Part shown: positions 45,104 to 53,901 of the stretch, piece by piece
How positions within the stretch are numbered: position 1 is the first letter of the stretch
Layout: every line of letters begins with the position of its first letter
From: Zoogloea oleivorans
GTDB taxonomy: Bacteria > Pseudomonadota > Gammaproteobacteria > Burkholderiales > Rhodocyclaceae
Assembly (NCBI GenBank): GCA_030157785.1
Contig: JAOAUC010000037.1
Coordinates: 104,714 to 168,713, forward strand
Direction of reading: 5' to 3'
Length of the DNA stretch: 64,000 bases
Program-made: the position numbers and the translations under genes
Notes under the pieces: model-generated
Seen by the model: the letters and a program-made list of their open reading frames with translations, nothing else
Database searches by the model: none
Told to the model about the DNA's origin: nothing

Positions 45104-48100
45104 AGGACACGGGGCGAGCCTCGGAACCCGATGCCGTTCAGCGGGTCGTCAAGGTCCGGCGCGACTACAACACCTGGGTCGCCCGGGAAAGCATTGAGGA
45201 CTATGCGCTGCGCTTCACGCCGCGCAGCTTCCGGCGCTGGTCCGAGCTGCGGGTGGCCAACACGGCTTTCGGCGTGGCGTCCTTTTTGGTGCTGGAAGCT
45301 GTGGGAGCGACCCTGCTGGTCGACTACGGCTTCATCAATGCATTCTGGGCGATTCTCGCCACCGGGCTGATCATTTTCCTGGCCGGCTTGCCGATCAGCA
45401 TCTACGCCGCCCGCTATGGCGTGGACATGGATCTGCTGACCCGCGGGGCCGGCTTTGGTTACATCGGGTCCACGCTGACCTCGCTGGTCTACGCCTCGTT
45501 TACCTTCATTTTCTTTGCCCTTGAAGCGGCGATCATGGCCTATGCGCTGGATCTCGCCTTCGACATTCCGCCAGCCTGGGGCTACATGCTGTGCGCCATC
45601 GTGGTGATTCCGCTGGTCACCTACGGAGTGACGGCGATCAGCCGCTTGCAGACCCTGACGCAGCCCCTGTGGCTGGTGATGCTGGTGGTGCCCTACCTGT
45701 TCGTATTCAGCGAGCGCCCGGAGATTCTGTCCAGTATCAGCGGCTACGGCGGCGAGCACGGCGCCGGGGCGGGGTTCAACATTCATGCTTTCGGCGCGGC
45801 GCTGACTGTGGGTATTGCCCTGATCACCCAGATGGGGGAGCAGGCCGACTACCTGCGTTTCATGCCCGAGAAGACACCCGCCACCGCCCGCCGCTGGTGG
45901 GCCGGCGTGCTGGTGGGCGGGCCCGGCTGGGTTGTGCTGGGTGTGATCAAGATGCTTGGCGGGGCGTTGCTGGCCTACCTGGCGATCAGCAATTCGGTAC
46001 CGGCCGAGCGCGCCGTGGACCCGAACCAGATGTATCTGGCAGCGTATGAATACGTCTTTCCGAACCTGCACTGGGCGGTGGGGGCGACGGCCCTGTTCGT
46101 CATCGTTTCCCAACTCAAGATCAACGTCACCAACGCCTACGCGGGTTCGCTGGCCTGGTCGAACTTTTTTGCACGGCTCACCCACAGTCATCCGGGGCGG
46201 GTCGTGTGGGTGGTCTTCAACACGCTGATCGCCCTGGTGCTGATGGAGCTGGACGTGTTCCAGGCCCTCGGCAAGGTGCTCGGCCTGTACGCCAACGTGG
46301 CCATCTCGTGGATGATGGCGGTGGTGGCCGATCTGGTCATCAACAAGCCCCTGGGCCTGTCGCCGCCGGGCATCGAGTTCAAGCGGGCACACCTGTACGA
46401 CGTGAATCCGGTGGGCGTCGGGGCGATGGGGATTGCCTCGCTGCTGTCGGTGTCGGCCTACATGGGCTTGTTTGGCGAGAGCGCCCAGGCTTTCTCGGCG
46501 CTGATAGCGCTGGTCACAGCTTTCGTTACTGCGCCGCTGATTGCCTGGGCGACCGGTGGGCGCTACTACATCGCCAGGCGGCCGGTGCCCGGTGGGGCGG
46601 CGATCCGCCAGTGCGTGATCTGCGAGCGGGAGTACGAGGCCGACGACTTGGCGCGCTGCCCCGCCTACCAGGGCGATATCTGCTCCCTGTGCTGTTCGCT
46701 GGATGCGCGCTGCAACGATCTGTGCAAGCCCGATGCGCGCCTGTCTGCCCAGTGGTCAGGGGCCATGCGCCGGATTCTGCCGCCATCAGTGTGGCCTTAT
46801 CTGGAAACCGGGCTCGGTCACTACCTGTTGTTGATGGGCGTGATCGCCCCGGGGCTGGCCCTGCTGGTGTGGTTGCTTCATTACCAGGGCCTGAGCCTGC
46901 TCGGCGATAGCGCTGAAGAGTTCGGCCCGGCCATGCGACTGGCTTTTCTGAAGGGCTACGCGGCCTTGCTGCTGCTGTCCGGGCTGGTGGTGTGGTGGCT
47001 GGTGCTGACCCACAAGAGCCGCCAGGTGGCGCAGGAAGAATCCAACCGCCAGACTCACCTGCTAATGAAGGAGATCGACTCCCACCGGCGTACCGACGAG
47101 CAGCTGCAGCAGGCCAAGCAGGCGGCTGACCTGGCCAACCAGGCCAAGAGCCGCTACATCACGGCGATCAGTCACGAGCTGCGCACGCCGCTCAACAGCA
47201 TCCTCGGCTACGCCCAGATCCTCGACGGGGACGATTCGATCCCGGTGCACCGGCGTCAGGCCATCAACGTGATCCGGCGCAGTGGCGACCATCTGCTGTC
47301 GGTTATCGAGGGCACGCTGGACATCGCGCGCATCGAGGGTGGCAAGCTGACCCTCGATGTGAAGCCGCTGGATTTTGCCGATTTCATGCAGCAGATCGTC
47401 GGCATGTTCGAACTGCAGGCGCGCAACAAGGGACTCGAGTTCTGCTTCGAGCCAAAGGGCGAGATCCCGCCCATCGTGCGTGCCGACGAAAAGCGGCTGC
47501 GCCAGATTCTCATCAACCTGCTTGGCAACGCCGTTAAGTTCACCCCCCGCGGCCGCATCTGCCTGCGTCTGGCCTACCGCATGGAGATGGCTACCTTCGA
47601 GATCGAGGATTCGGGTCCGGGGATTTCGGCAGCCGAAATGGAGCGCATCTTCGATCCGTTTTCCCGTGGCACTTCAGCCCAGGGCGCCAGTGGCGCCGGG
47701 CTGGGCCTGACCATCAGCCGCATGTTTGCCGACGTGATGGGCGGCGAGCTGACTGCCAGGAGTGAACCGGGGGTGGGCAGCACCTTCCGCGTGCGGCTGT
47801 TCCTGCCGCAAGTGCGGGGCGAGCTGGCGGCCCGCGAGTTGCCGCGCAAGAACCTCGTCGGCTATCGGGGCGAGCGGCGGCGCATCCTCATAGTGGACAA
47901 CGAGCGGGTGGACCGGGAGTTCCTGATCACCCTGCTGGAGCCCCTCGGCTTTGTGCTGGCGCAGGCTTCGTCCGGGGAGGACTGCCTGACGGTGCTGCCG
48001 GACTTTCGCCCGGATCTGGTCTTCATGGATCTGGCCATGCCGGGCATGGACGGCTGGGAGGCGATCCGGCGCATCCGGGCCGGCGACTTTGCCACCACGC

Positions 48101-48498
48101 CGGTGGCGATCATCTCGGCCAACGCCTACGAGCGGGGCCTCAACAACGACAACAGTGCACTGGGCATTGGCGAGCACGACTTCATTCTCAAACCGGTGCA
48201 GGTGGCGCAACTGCTCGACTGGATCGGCCAGCGTCTTGGCCTTGAATGGCTGGAGGCGGACCAGAAGGTGCCTGTTGCGCCGCTGCCGGTCGACCTGGTG
48301 TATCCGCCCGAGTCCCTGCTCGGGCCACTGGCCCACCAAGTCGAACTGGGTTACGTGAAGGGCATTCTGGCTCGCCTTGCCGAGATCGAGGCGGCCGACC
48401 CGGCGTATGCGCGCTTCGTTGCCGAAGTGCGTGACCTGACCCGCAATTTCCGTCTCGACGCCATTCCGCCCCTGCTGGAAAAAGCCCGCCATGCCTGA
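45100..48498 (+). CDS. NCS1-type transporter fused to a hybrid histidine kinase
   Basis: A 1132-residue fusion. Residues 40-490 look like a complete NCS1 (nucleobase/cation symporter) transporter: about twelve helices, SELRVANTAFGVASF at the start and QLKINVTNAYAGSLAWSNF in the middle. A Cys-rich linker (Cys505, 508, 520, 528, 531, 532, 538, 542) resembles a zinc site. Two more helices (about 570-640) lead to HisKA (His692 in ITAISHELRTPLN), the ATPase domain (DSGPGISAAE, GAGLGLTIS) and a receiver (Asp977 in LVFMDLAMPGMDG). A further 70 residues end it. It starts in a GTGA overlap with pilR and overlaps its LuxR-type partner by eight bases. Likely a substrate-sensing transporter-kinase; the ligand (purine, pyrimidine, allantoin or other) is unknown. 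Confidence 0.9.
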   Translation: MKDTGRASEPDAVQRVVKVRRDYNTWVARESIEDYALRFTPRSFRRWSELRVANTAFGVASFLVLEAVGATLLVDYGFINAFWAILATGLIIFLAGLPISIYAARYGVDMDLLTRGAGFGYIGSTLTSLVYASFTFIFFALEAAIMAYALDLAFDIPPAWGYMLCAIVVIPLVTYGVTAISRLQTLTQPLWLVMLVVPYLFVFSERPEILSSISGYGGEHGAGAGFNIHAFGAALTVGIALITQMGEQADYLRFMPEKTPATARRWWAGVLVGGPGWVVLGVIKMLGGALLAYLAISNSVPAERAVDPNQMYLAAYEYVFPNLHWAVGATALFVIVSQLKINVTNAYAGSLAWSNFFARLTHSHPGRVVWVVFNTLIALVLMELDVFQALGKVLGLYANVAISWMMAVVADLVINKPLGLSPPGIEFKRAHLYDVNPVGVGAMGIASLLSVSAYMGLFGESAQAFSALIALVTAFVTAPLIAWATGGRYYIARRPVPGGAAIRQCVICEREYEADDLARCPAYQGDICSLCCSLDARCNDLCKPDARLSAQWSGAMRRILPPSVWPYLETGLGHYLLLMGVIAPGLALLVWLLHYQGLSLLGDSAEEFGPAMRLAFLKGYAALLLLSGLVVWWLVLTHKSRQVAQEESNRQTHLLMKEIDSHRRTDEQLQQAKQAADLANQAKSRYITAISHELRTPLNSILGYAQILDGDDSIPVHRRQAINVIRRSGDHLLSVIEGTLDIARIEGGKLTLDVKPLDFADFMQQIVGMFELQARNKGLEFCFEPKGEIPPIVRADEKRLRQILINLLGNAVKFTPRGRICLRLAYRMEMATFEIEDSGPGISAAEMERIFDPFSRGTSAQGASGAGLGLTISRMFADVMGGELTARSEPGVGSTFRVRLFLPQVRGELAARELPRKNLVGYRGERRRILIVDNERVDREFLITLLEPLGFVLAQASSGEDCLTVLPDFRPDLVFMDLAMPGMDGWEAIRRIRAGDFATTPVAIISANAYERGLNNDNSALGIGEHDFILKPVQVAQLLDWIGQRLGLEWLEADQKVPVAPLPVDLVYPPESLLGPLAHQVELGYVKGILARLAEIEAADPAYARFVAEVRDLTRNFRLDAIPPLLEKARHA

Positions 48499-49435
48499 TT
48501 TTGACCGGCTCAACGCCGACCTCGTGCTGATTGTGGACGACATTCCCGAGAACCTCTCGGTGCTCCACGATGCCCTCGATGAGTCCGGTTACACGGTGCT
48601 GGTTGCCACCAACGGCGAGACGGCGCTGCAGCGGGCCCGCCAGAGCGTACCGGACGTGATCCTGCTCGACGCGATGATGCCGGGCATGGATGGCTTCGAG
48701 GTCGCCCGGCGCCTGAAGGCGGACTTCACGACCCGCCACATTCCCATCGTTTTCATGACGGGCCTCACCGAAACCGAGCACGTGGTCGCCGCCTTCGACG
48801 CTGGCGGTGCGGATTACGTGACCAAACCGATCCGCCCGCAGGAGGTGCTGGCGCGCATCGCTGCCCATATGCAGAGCGCGCGCCTCATGAAGCAGGCGCG
48901 CAGCGCCCTCGATGCCTTCGGCCAGGCCACACTGGCGCTGCGCCCCGACAGTGGGCGGGTGGTGTGGCAGACGCCGCTGGCGAGGAAACTGATGAAGGAT
49001 TATTTCGAGGGGCAGCCGGAGGACAACGCGCCGCCGGCGGTGATGGCCTGGGTTCAGGAGTCGAGCCGGGCGCGCCAGGAGGGCCGGGATTTTCCGCCCT
49101 TGCACATCAATCAGGGCGCCCGGCGGCTGATCTTCACGCTGCACGAACGGACCGGTGAGGACGAGTGGCTGCTGAGCCTGCGGGAGGAGTCCGATGCAGC
49201 GGTGATCGATGCGCTGATCGCCGCCTTTCGCCTGACCACCCGCGAAGCCGAGGTGCTCTACTGGGTGATCAAGGGCAAGACCAGCCCGGATATCGGCGAA
49301 ATCCTCGGTTCCAGCCCGCGTACGGTGAACAAGCACCTGGAGCATGTATTCACCAAGCTGGGCGTCGAAAACCGGACGGCTGCGGCGTCTGTCGCGATGG
49401 CGCGTATTCGCATCGGCGGGAGCGCCGAGGCTTAG
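48491..49435 (+). CDS. LuxR-type response regulator, partner of the transporter-kinase
   Basis: A 314-residue DNA-binding response regulator. The receiver has Asp60 in VILLDAMMPGMDGFE. A middle segment of about 110 residues (residues 135-235) has no motif I know. The C-terminal 65 residues are a LuxR/NarL helix-turn-helix (LTTREAEVLYWVIKGKTSPD, then SSPRTVNKHLEHVFTKLGVE). The start overlaps the upstream kinase gene by eight bases, so it is the obvious phospho-acceptor and output. It converges tail to tail with the MASE1 gene, with a four-base overlap. The target genes are not visible in the window. Confidence 0.9.
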   Translation: MPDFDRLNADLVLIVDDIPENLSVLHDALDESGYTVLVATNGETALQRARQSVPDVILLDAMMPGMDGFEVARRLKADFTTRHIPIVFMTGLTETEHVVAAFDAGGADYVTKPIRPQEVLARIAAHMQSARLMKQARSALDAFGQATLALRPDSGRVVWQTPLARKLMKDYFEGQPEDNAPPAVMAWVQESSRARQEGRDFPPLHINQGARRLIFTLHERTGEDEWLLSLREESDAAVIDALIAAFRLTTREAEVLYWVIKGKTSPDIGEILGSSPRTVNKHLEHVFTKLGVENRTAAASVAMARIRIGGSAEA

Positions 49436-52400
49436 GCCACGCTGCGGCGGGCCTCTTCCTGCAGCAGGCGGGTGATGCCGGCCCCGGGCATGGGCCGGGC
49501 AAGCAGGAAGCCCTGCATGATGTGGCATTGACGGGCGAGCAGAAAGTCCCGCTGAGCTTCGGTTTCGACGCCTTCGGCCACTACTTCGAGGCCCAGGTCG
49601 CGGGCGATGGACAGGGTGGCGGCGGCAATGGCGGCGTCTTCCGGGTCGCCGGGCAGATCCTGCACGAAGGAACGATCGATCTTCAGCCGGGTGAGGGGCA
49701 GGCGCTTGAGGTAGGACAGGCTGGAGTAGCCGGTGCCGAAGTCGTCCAGAGCGAGCCCGAGGCCCATGCCGCGCAGGATGGCAAACTGGTGCTCGGTTTC
49801 GGCGCTGGGCTGCATCAGCGCACTTTCGGTGAGTTCCAGTTCGAATGTGTGGGGAGACACGCCGCTTTCGGTGAAGGCTTGGCGTATCCGGTCCACGAAG
49901 CCGGACTTGCGGAACTGGAGCGCAGAAATGTTTACCGCGACGGTCACGGGCGGAAGGCCCGCGGCCTGCCATTCGGCCTGCTGGCGGCAGGCTTCGGTGA
50001 GCACCCAGTCGCCGATGGCCTGGATCAGGCCGGTTTCTTCTGCCACCGGGAAGAAGTCGTTGGGCGAGATGCGTCCCCGTTCGGGATTGTCCCAGCGCAC
50101 CAGGGCTTCGACGCCGATCAGGCGTTGCGCCGGCATTTCCCACTGGGGCTGGTATTCGAGGACCAGTTCATTCCGCTCCAGGGCCCGGCGCAGGGCATTT
50201 TCGATCATCAGGCGGGCGAAAGCCCGGCTGTTCATGTCTGGCGTAAAGAAGCGGAAGTCGTTGCGGCCTTCGTTTTTGGCGTCGTACATGGCGGTGTCGG
50301 CATGCTTGAGCAGTACATCCACATCGGCGCCGTTGCCCGGGTAGAGGGCGATGCCGATGCTGGCCGAGACGGTCAGCTCCTGTCCGTCGATGTCGAAGGG
50401 GCGGGTCAGGCTGGCAAGCAGTTTGCGCGCGACGGTGGCGGCATCGTCTGCGCGGGTGAGCTGCGGCAGGAGCACGACGAATTCGTCGCCGCCCAGCCGG
50501 GCCAGGACGTCCTCATCCCGCAGGCACAGGGACAGGCGATGGGCCGCCGCCGACAGCAGACGGTCGCCGGTGGGGTGGCCGAGGGTGTCGTTGACCTTCT
50601 TGAAGTTGTCCAGATCGAGGAACAGAACGCCAAGGCGGAGCTGGTTGCGCCGGGCGAAGGCGAGGGCCTGTTCGGCGCGGCTGACCCACAGGCTGCGGTT
50701 GGGCAGGCCGGTGAGGGTGTCGTAGTGGGCCAGGTAGTGGATGTGGGCCTCGGCCGCGCGGCTGTCGGTGACGTCCTGGACGGTTCCGCGCAAGGTGCGG
50801 GTGCCATCGCGGCCGGCACTTGCCTCAATGGTGAAATGGACAATGCGCCGTTTGCTGCTGTCGGCGCGATCGGGGAGGCGGATGTCGAAGCTGGTGTTGG
50901 TGAGACCGTGCTCCACCTCGCGCAGGGCATCCTGCAGGCGGGCCTGGTCATCCGGGTGGATGGCGGCGATGAGGCGCGACAGGTTGCTGCTGTCGATGGC
51001 CGGAATGCCAAGGATCTGGTAGAGCTCGTCGGACCAGCGCCCCTGTCCGGTGACCGAGTCGGCTTCCCAACTGCCCAGTTGGGCAATGCGTTCGGCGTGG
51101 GTCAGGATGGCTTGCTGCGCGCTCAGGCGTCGGCCGGCATCGGCAAGCTCGTTGGTGCGCAGGTGCACCAGCTCTTCGACGCGCCGGGCGTGGCCGGTGG
51201 TGGTGAGCAGGAAGGCGCCCAGCGTGCCGATGCTGAGCAGGCCGATGGCAAGCAGCGTCCAGGCTTCCCAGCCTCGGTAGAGCATGGTGTAGCTGGGGGC
51301 GGCCACGAGGTGGAGGGCCCATGTCCGGCCGGCGAAGTCGAAGGTTTCCAGCCATGGCATCAAGCCGCCGGCGCCAGTCTTGTCCTGCTCCGGGCATTCG
51401 GCAAGCCCCGCGATGCGTTGGCCTCCGGGCTGCCCGGGGGTGACATCCGACAGGCAGTAATCGATCCCGGCAATGGCACGCCCCTGCAGGGCGCCGTTGA
51501 TCGCGTCCTCGATGCGCAGGGCGACGAAGACGAGGCCGTCCGGCTTGCCTGCTTCAGCGGTGACGGCGGGGCTGGTGCGCTGGTAAATGACGACGCCGAG
51601 TTTGCCCTCGGTTTCCTGGGTCAGCTTGAAGGCTTGGGTTGCCGATGCCTTGCCATCCGCGAGGGTCCGCGGAATGGCCTCTGCCGGTGCACGGATGGTG
51701 AGCACGTCAACCCCGAGGGCCCGCCGGTTGGCGTCAAGCGGAGTGATATAGCGGATCGGATAGTACTCGGCGCGCTGACTGGCTGCCGCCAGTTGCCCGT
51801 CGCTGCGGCGCTCACTGATCCGGAAATCCCGGGTGGCGTGGTGGGCACGAGCGGTGGCTTCCAGGTCTGCGCGCTGCTTGTCGGGCACCCGCGGGATCCA
51901 GCCGATGGCTTGCAGCCCGCCAAATCGCGACAACCAGGGCGCGCCAAACTGCTGAAAGCCGTCGTGGCCCAGTGTGGGGGCTGCCACCATGACGCGCTCG
52001 GCTGACTGGAGTACGTCGAGATAGTCGGAGAAACGGGTGAGCAGCAGGCTGGAGAGGTAGCGGGCATCTCGTTCGAAGCGCGACTGGAGGCGTTGCTGTT
52101 CCCATTTTCCAACCTGGATCTCGAGTCCGACCAGCAGGATGAGGGCGACCGAGAGGGGCAGGGCGACGGCCAGCCGTCGTGACGCCCAGTCCCTGCGGGG
52201 ATGACCGAAAAACACGAAGGTCAGGGGCGCGGCGATGAGGATTCCGATGGCGTCCCCGGCCCACCAGTTCCACCAGCTGAAGGGGGCTTCAGCCAGCGGA
52301 ATGGAGCCAAGAATGACAAGGGTGCCGACGCCGATGCTTGCACTGATGATGCAACTGATGGGGGCTGCCGCGAAGAGGAAACGCAGAATTGCGCCTGCCG

Positions 52401-52737
52401 TGTCGAGGGCGTTGGGAAAGCCGATCCAGCGCCGGGCGATGGCCGCGCCGGCAAAGGCCTGCAGAACCGCGCCGACGCCGACACACAGGGGCATGATCCA
52501 GTTGTGACCACCAAGTCCTGAGCGCAGCACGGCCTCGATATTGGTGAGGAGCGCACCCAGGAAAATCGCCGGCCAGATCCGTCCCCCGTATATCAGCACG
52601 CCGGCGAGGGCGATCCCCGCCGACGGAAAAAGCGGCGCCACGTAGCCAGGCGGAATGGCCATGCGAAGGGCGAGCAGGCCGCAAATCGCGTAGGCGATGG
52701 TGATTCCTGCCAGGGGACGTAGCTTGGTCGGGAACAT
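49432..52737 (-). CDS. MASE1-CHASE-PAS-GGDEF-EAL c-di-GMP protein
   Basis: A protein of 1101 residues from the ATG at 52737; the frame is open far upstream but there it overlaps modD on the other strand. Order: MASE1-type membrane sensor with about eight helices (1-210, AYAICGLLALRM, FLGALLTN); a periplasmic CHASE-like domain (about 220-480); a helix at about 493-512; a PAS domain (about 545-660); GGDEF at 749-753, intact; and EAL at 877-879 (GVEALVRW). Both enzyme motifs are kept, so synthesis, breakdown or both are possible. No good ribosome site precedes the ATG, so the exact start is uncertain. Confidence 0.9.
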   Translation of the reverse strand: MFPTKLRPLAGITIAYAICGLLALRMAIPPGYVAPLFPSAGIALAGVLIYGGRIWPAIFLGALLTNIEAVLRSGLGGHNWIMPLCVGVGAVLQAFAGAAIARRWIGFPNALDTAGAILRFLFAAAPISCIISASIGVGTLVILGSIPLAEAPFSWWNWWAGDAIGILIAAPLTFVFFGHPRRDWASRRLAVALPLSVALILLVGLEIQVGKWEQQRLQSRFERDARYLSSLLLTRFSDYLDVLQSAERVMVAAPTLGHDGFQQFGAPWLSRFGGLQAIGWIPRVPDKQRADLEATARAHHATRDFRISERRSDGQLAAASQRAEYYPIRYITPLDANRRALGVDVLTIRAPAEAIPRTLADGKASATQAFKLTQETEGKLGVVIYQRTSPAVTAEAGKPDGLVFVALRIEDAINGALQGRAIAGIDYCLSDVTPGQPGGQRIAGLAECPEQDKTGAGGLMPWLETFDFAGRTWALHLVAAPSYTMLYRGWEAWTLLAIGLLSIGTLGAFLLTTTGHARRVEELVHLRTNELADAGRRLSAQQAILTHAERIAQLGSWEADSVTGQGRWSDELYQILGIPAIDSSNLSRLIAAIHPDDQARLQDALREVEHGLTNTSFDIRLPDRADSSKRRIVHFTIEASAGRDGTRTLRGTVQDVTDSRAAEAHIHYLAHYDTLTGLPNRSLWVSRAEQALAFARRNQLRLGVLFLDLDNFKKVNDTLGHPTGDRLLSAAAHRLSLCLRDEDVLARLGGDEFVVLLPQLTRADDAATVARKLLASLTRPFDIDGQELTVSASIGIALYPGNGADVDVLLKHADTAMYDAKNEGRNDFRFFTPDMNSRAFARLMIENALRRALERNELVLEYQPQWEMPAQRLIGVEALVRWDNPERGRISPNDFFPVAEETGLIQAIGDWVLTEACRQQAEWQAAGLPPVTVAVNISALQFRKSGFVDRIRQAFTESGVSPHTFELELTESALMQPSAETEHQFAILRGMGLGLALDDFGTGYSSLSYLKRLPLTRLKIDRSFVQDLPGDPEDAAIAAATLSIARDLGLEVVAEGVETEAQRDFLLARQCHIMQGFLLARPMPGAGITRLLQEEARRSVA

Positions 52738-52834
52738 TGACAACAGCGTGGTGGCAATAAGGCGTCTGACCGTAACCGGTTTTAAGTCTTTATTGTAACG
52801 TCCGGGGCCCGGCCATTTCTTAAAGGAGTTGCGC

Positions 52835-53695
52835 ATGTCTTCTTTCAATCTTGGCGATGCGGCACTGCTCGCCCTTCTTGCTGATGATGTCTCATGCGGA
52901 GACCTGACGACCGAAGCGCTGGGTATCGGGCAGAAGGGCGGGCAGATCGCCTTTCGCGCCCGCCGGGAAATGGTCGTGTGCGGCTCCGAGGAGGCGGTGC
53001 GCTTGTTCGCGCTGGTCGGGTGTCGGAGTCGTTTGTACGTTCCTTCCGGCACTCGGGTGGAGGCCGGCACCCTGTTGCTGGATGGCGAGGGGACGGCGGG
53101 GGCCCTGCACCACGCCTGGAAGACTGCCCAGGTGCTTATGGAGTGGGCGAGCGGGCTTGCGTCGGCAGCGGCCGATATCGTCCTCGCGGTCACGGCTACC
53201 GGGCGCCGGATACCAGTGGCCTGCACGCGCAAGAATGTACCGGGTGCCAAGGCGCTGTCGGTCAAGGCTGTGCGTGCGGGTGGGGCGACGATGCATCGGC
53301 TCGGCTTGTCGGAGTCGCTGTTGGTGTTCGCCGAGCACCGGCTCTTTCTGGATGAGGCGCCTAAGGAGACGATCAGGCGTTTGCGTGGGGCAGAGCCCGA
53401 GAAAAAAATCGTCGTCGAGGTGGCCTCCGTCGACGAAGCGCGTGTCTGGGCCCTGGCCGGTGCCGATGTCCTGCAGCTCGAAAAGTTTCCCGCTCCCCGT
53501 GTGGCAGAGTGCCGTGCGGTGCTCGATGGCCTTAAGGTGCCGGGGGCGACTCCCTTGCTGGCTGCGGCAGGCGGTATTCGGGCTGACAACGTAGCGGAAT
53601 TGGTCGCTGCGGGGGCCGACATGATCGTGACCTCGGCGCCTTATGCTGCACCGCCCGCAGATGTATCGGTGAGCCTGGAAACGTTGAAAGCTTGA
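52835..53695 (+). CDS. modD: ModD-type pyrophosphorylase (NadC paralogue)
   Basis: A 286-residue protein from the ATG at 52835, six bases after AAAGGAG. The quinolinate phosphoribosyltransferase fold is seen in DDVSCGDLTTEALG, VACTRKNVPGAKALSVKAV and LAAAGGIRADNVAEL. The phrase AFRARREMVVCGSEEAVRLF and the lack of the NadC-type LxEDxG start point to ModD, a paralogue found with molybdate transport genes, rather than NadC. No modABC adjoins here. The reaction is not established; a link to molybdenum use (the nitrate reductase in this window is a molybdoenzyme) is only suggestive. Confidence 0.8.
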   Translation: MSSFNLGDAALLALLADDVSCGDLTTEALGIGQKGGQIAFRARREMVVCGSEEAVRLFALVGCRSRLYVPSGTRVEAGTLLLDGEGTAGALHHAWKTAQVLMEWASGLASAAADIVLAVTATGRRIPVACTRKNVPGAKALSVKAVRAGGATMHRLGLSESLLVFAEHRLFLDEAPKETIRRLRGAEPEKKIVVEVASVDEARVWALAGADVLQLEKFPAPRVAECRAVLDGLKVPGATPLLAAAGGIRADNVAELVAAGADMIVTSAPYAAPPADVSVSLETLKA

Positions 53696-53901
53696 CGGTA
53701 CTGGCGCGCTTCCCCTGTTCTGATTCACCTTCGTATCCGGGCTCCCGGTTTTGTTGCGATGCGGTAGTATCGCGAACCCGTGCCGGGGCGACTCGGCGAT
53801 TGATTGCCCGGAGCCTGGGCCAACGGGGCGGATTGGCTGCTTCCAGTCCGCGTCCCGTATCAGGTCATGCGACCTGTTTGAAGGTGTTTCAGGAGAGCTG
53901 A

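Noticed and set aside
52738..53622. N-terminal extension of the MASE1 protein frame to 53622
   Set aside because: The added part has no homology-like features and lies antisense to modD; MASE1 begins naturally at the ATG at 52737.
52835..53695. Calling this gene nadC
   Set aside because: The overall fold is shared, but the N-terminal phrases match ModD better and no nadA or nadB is near. Kept as modD with reduced confidence.
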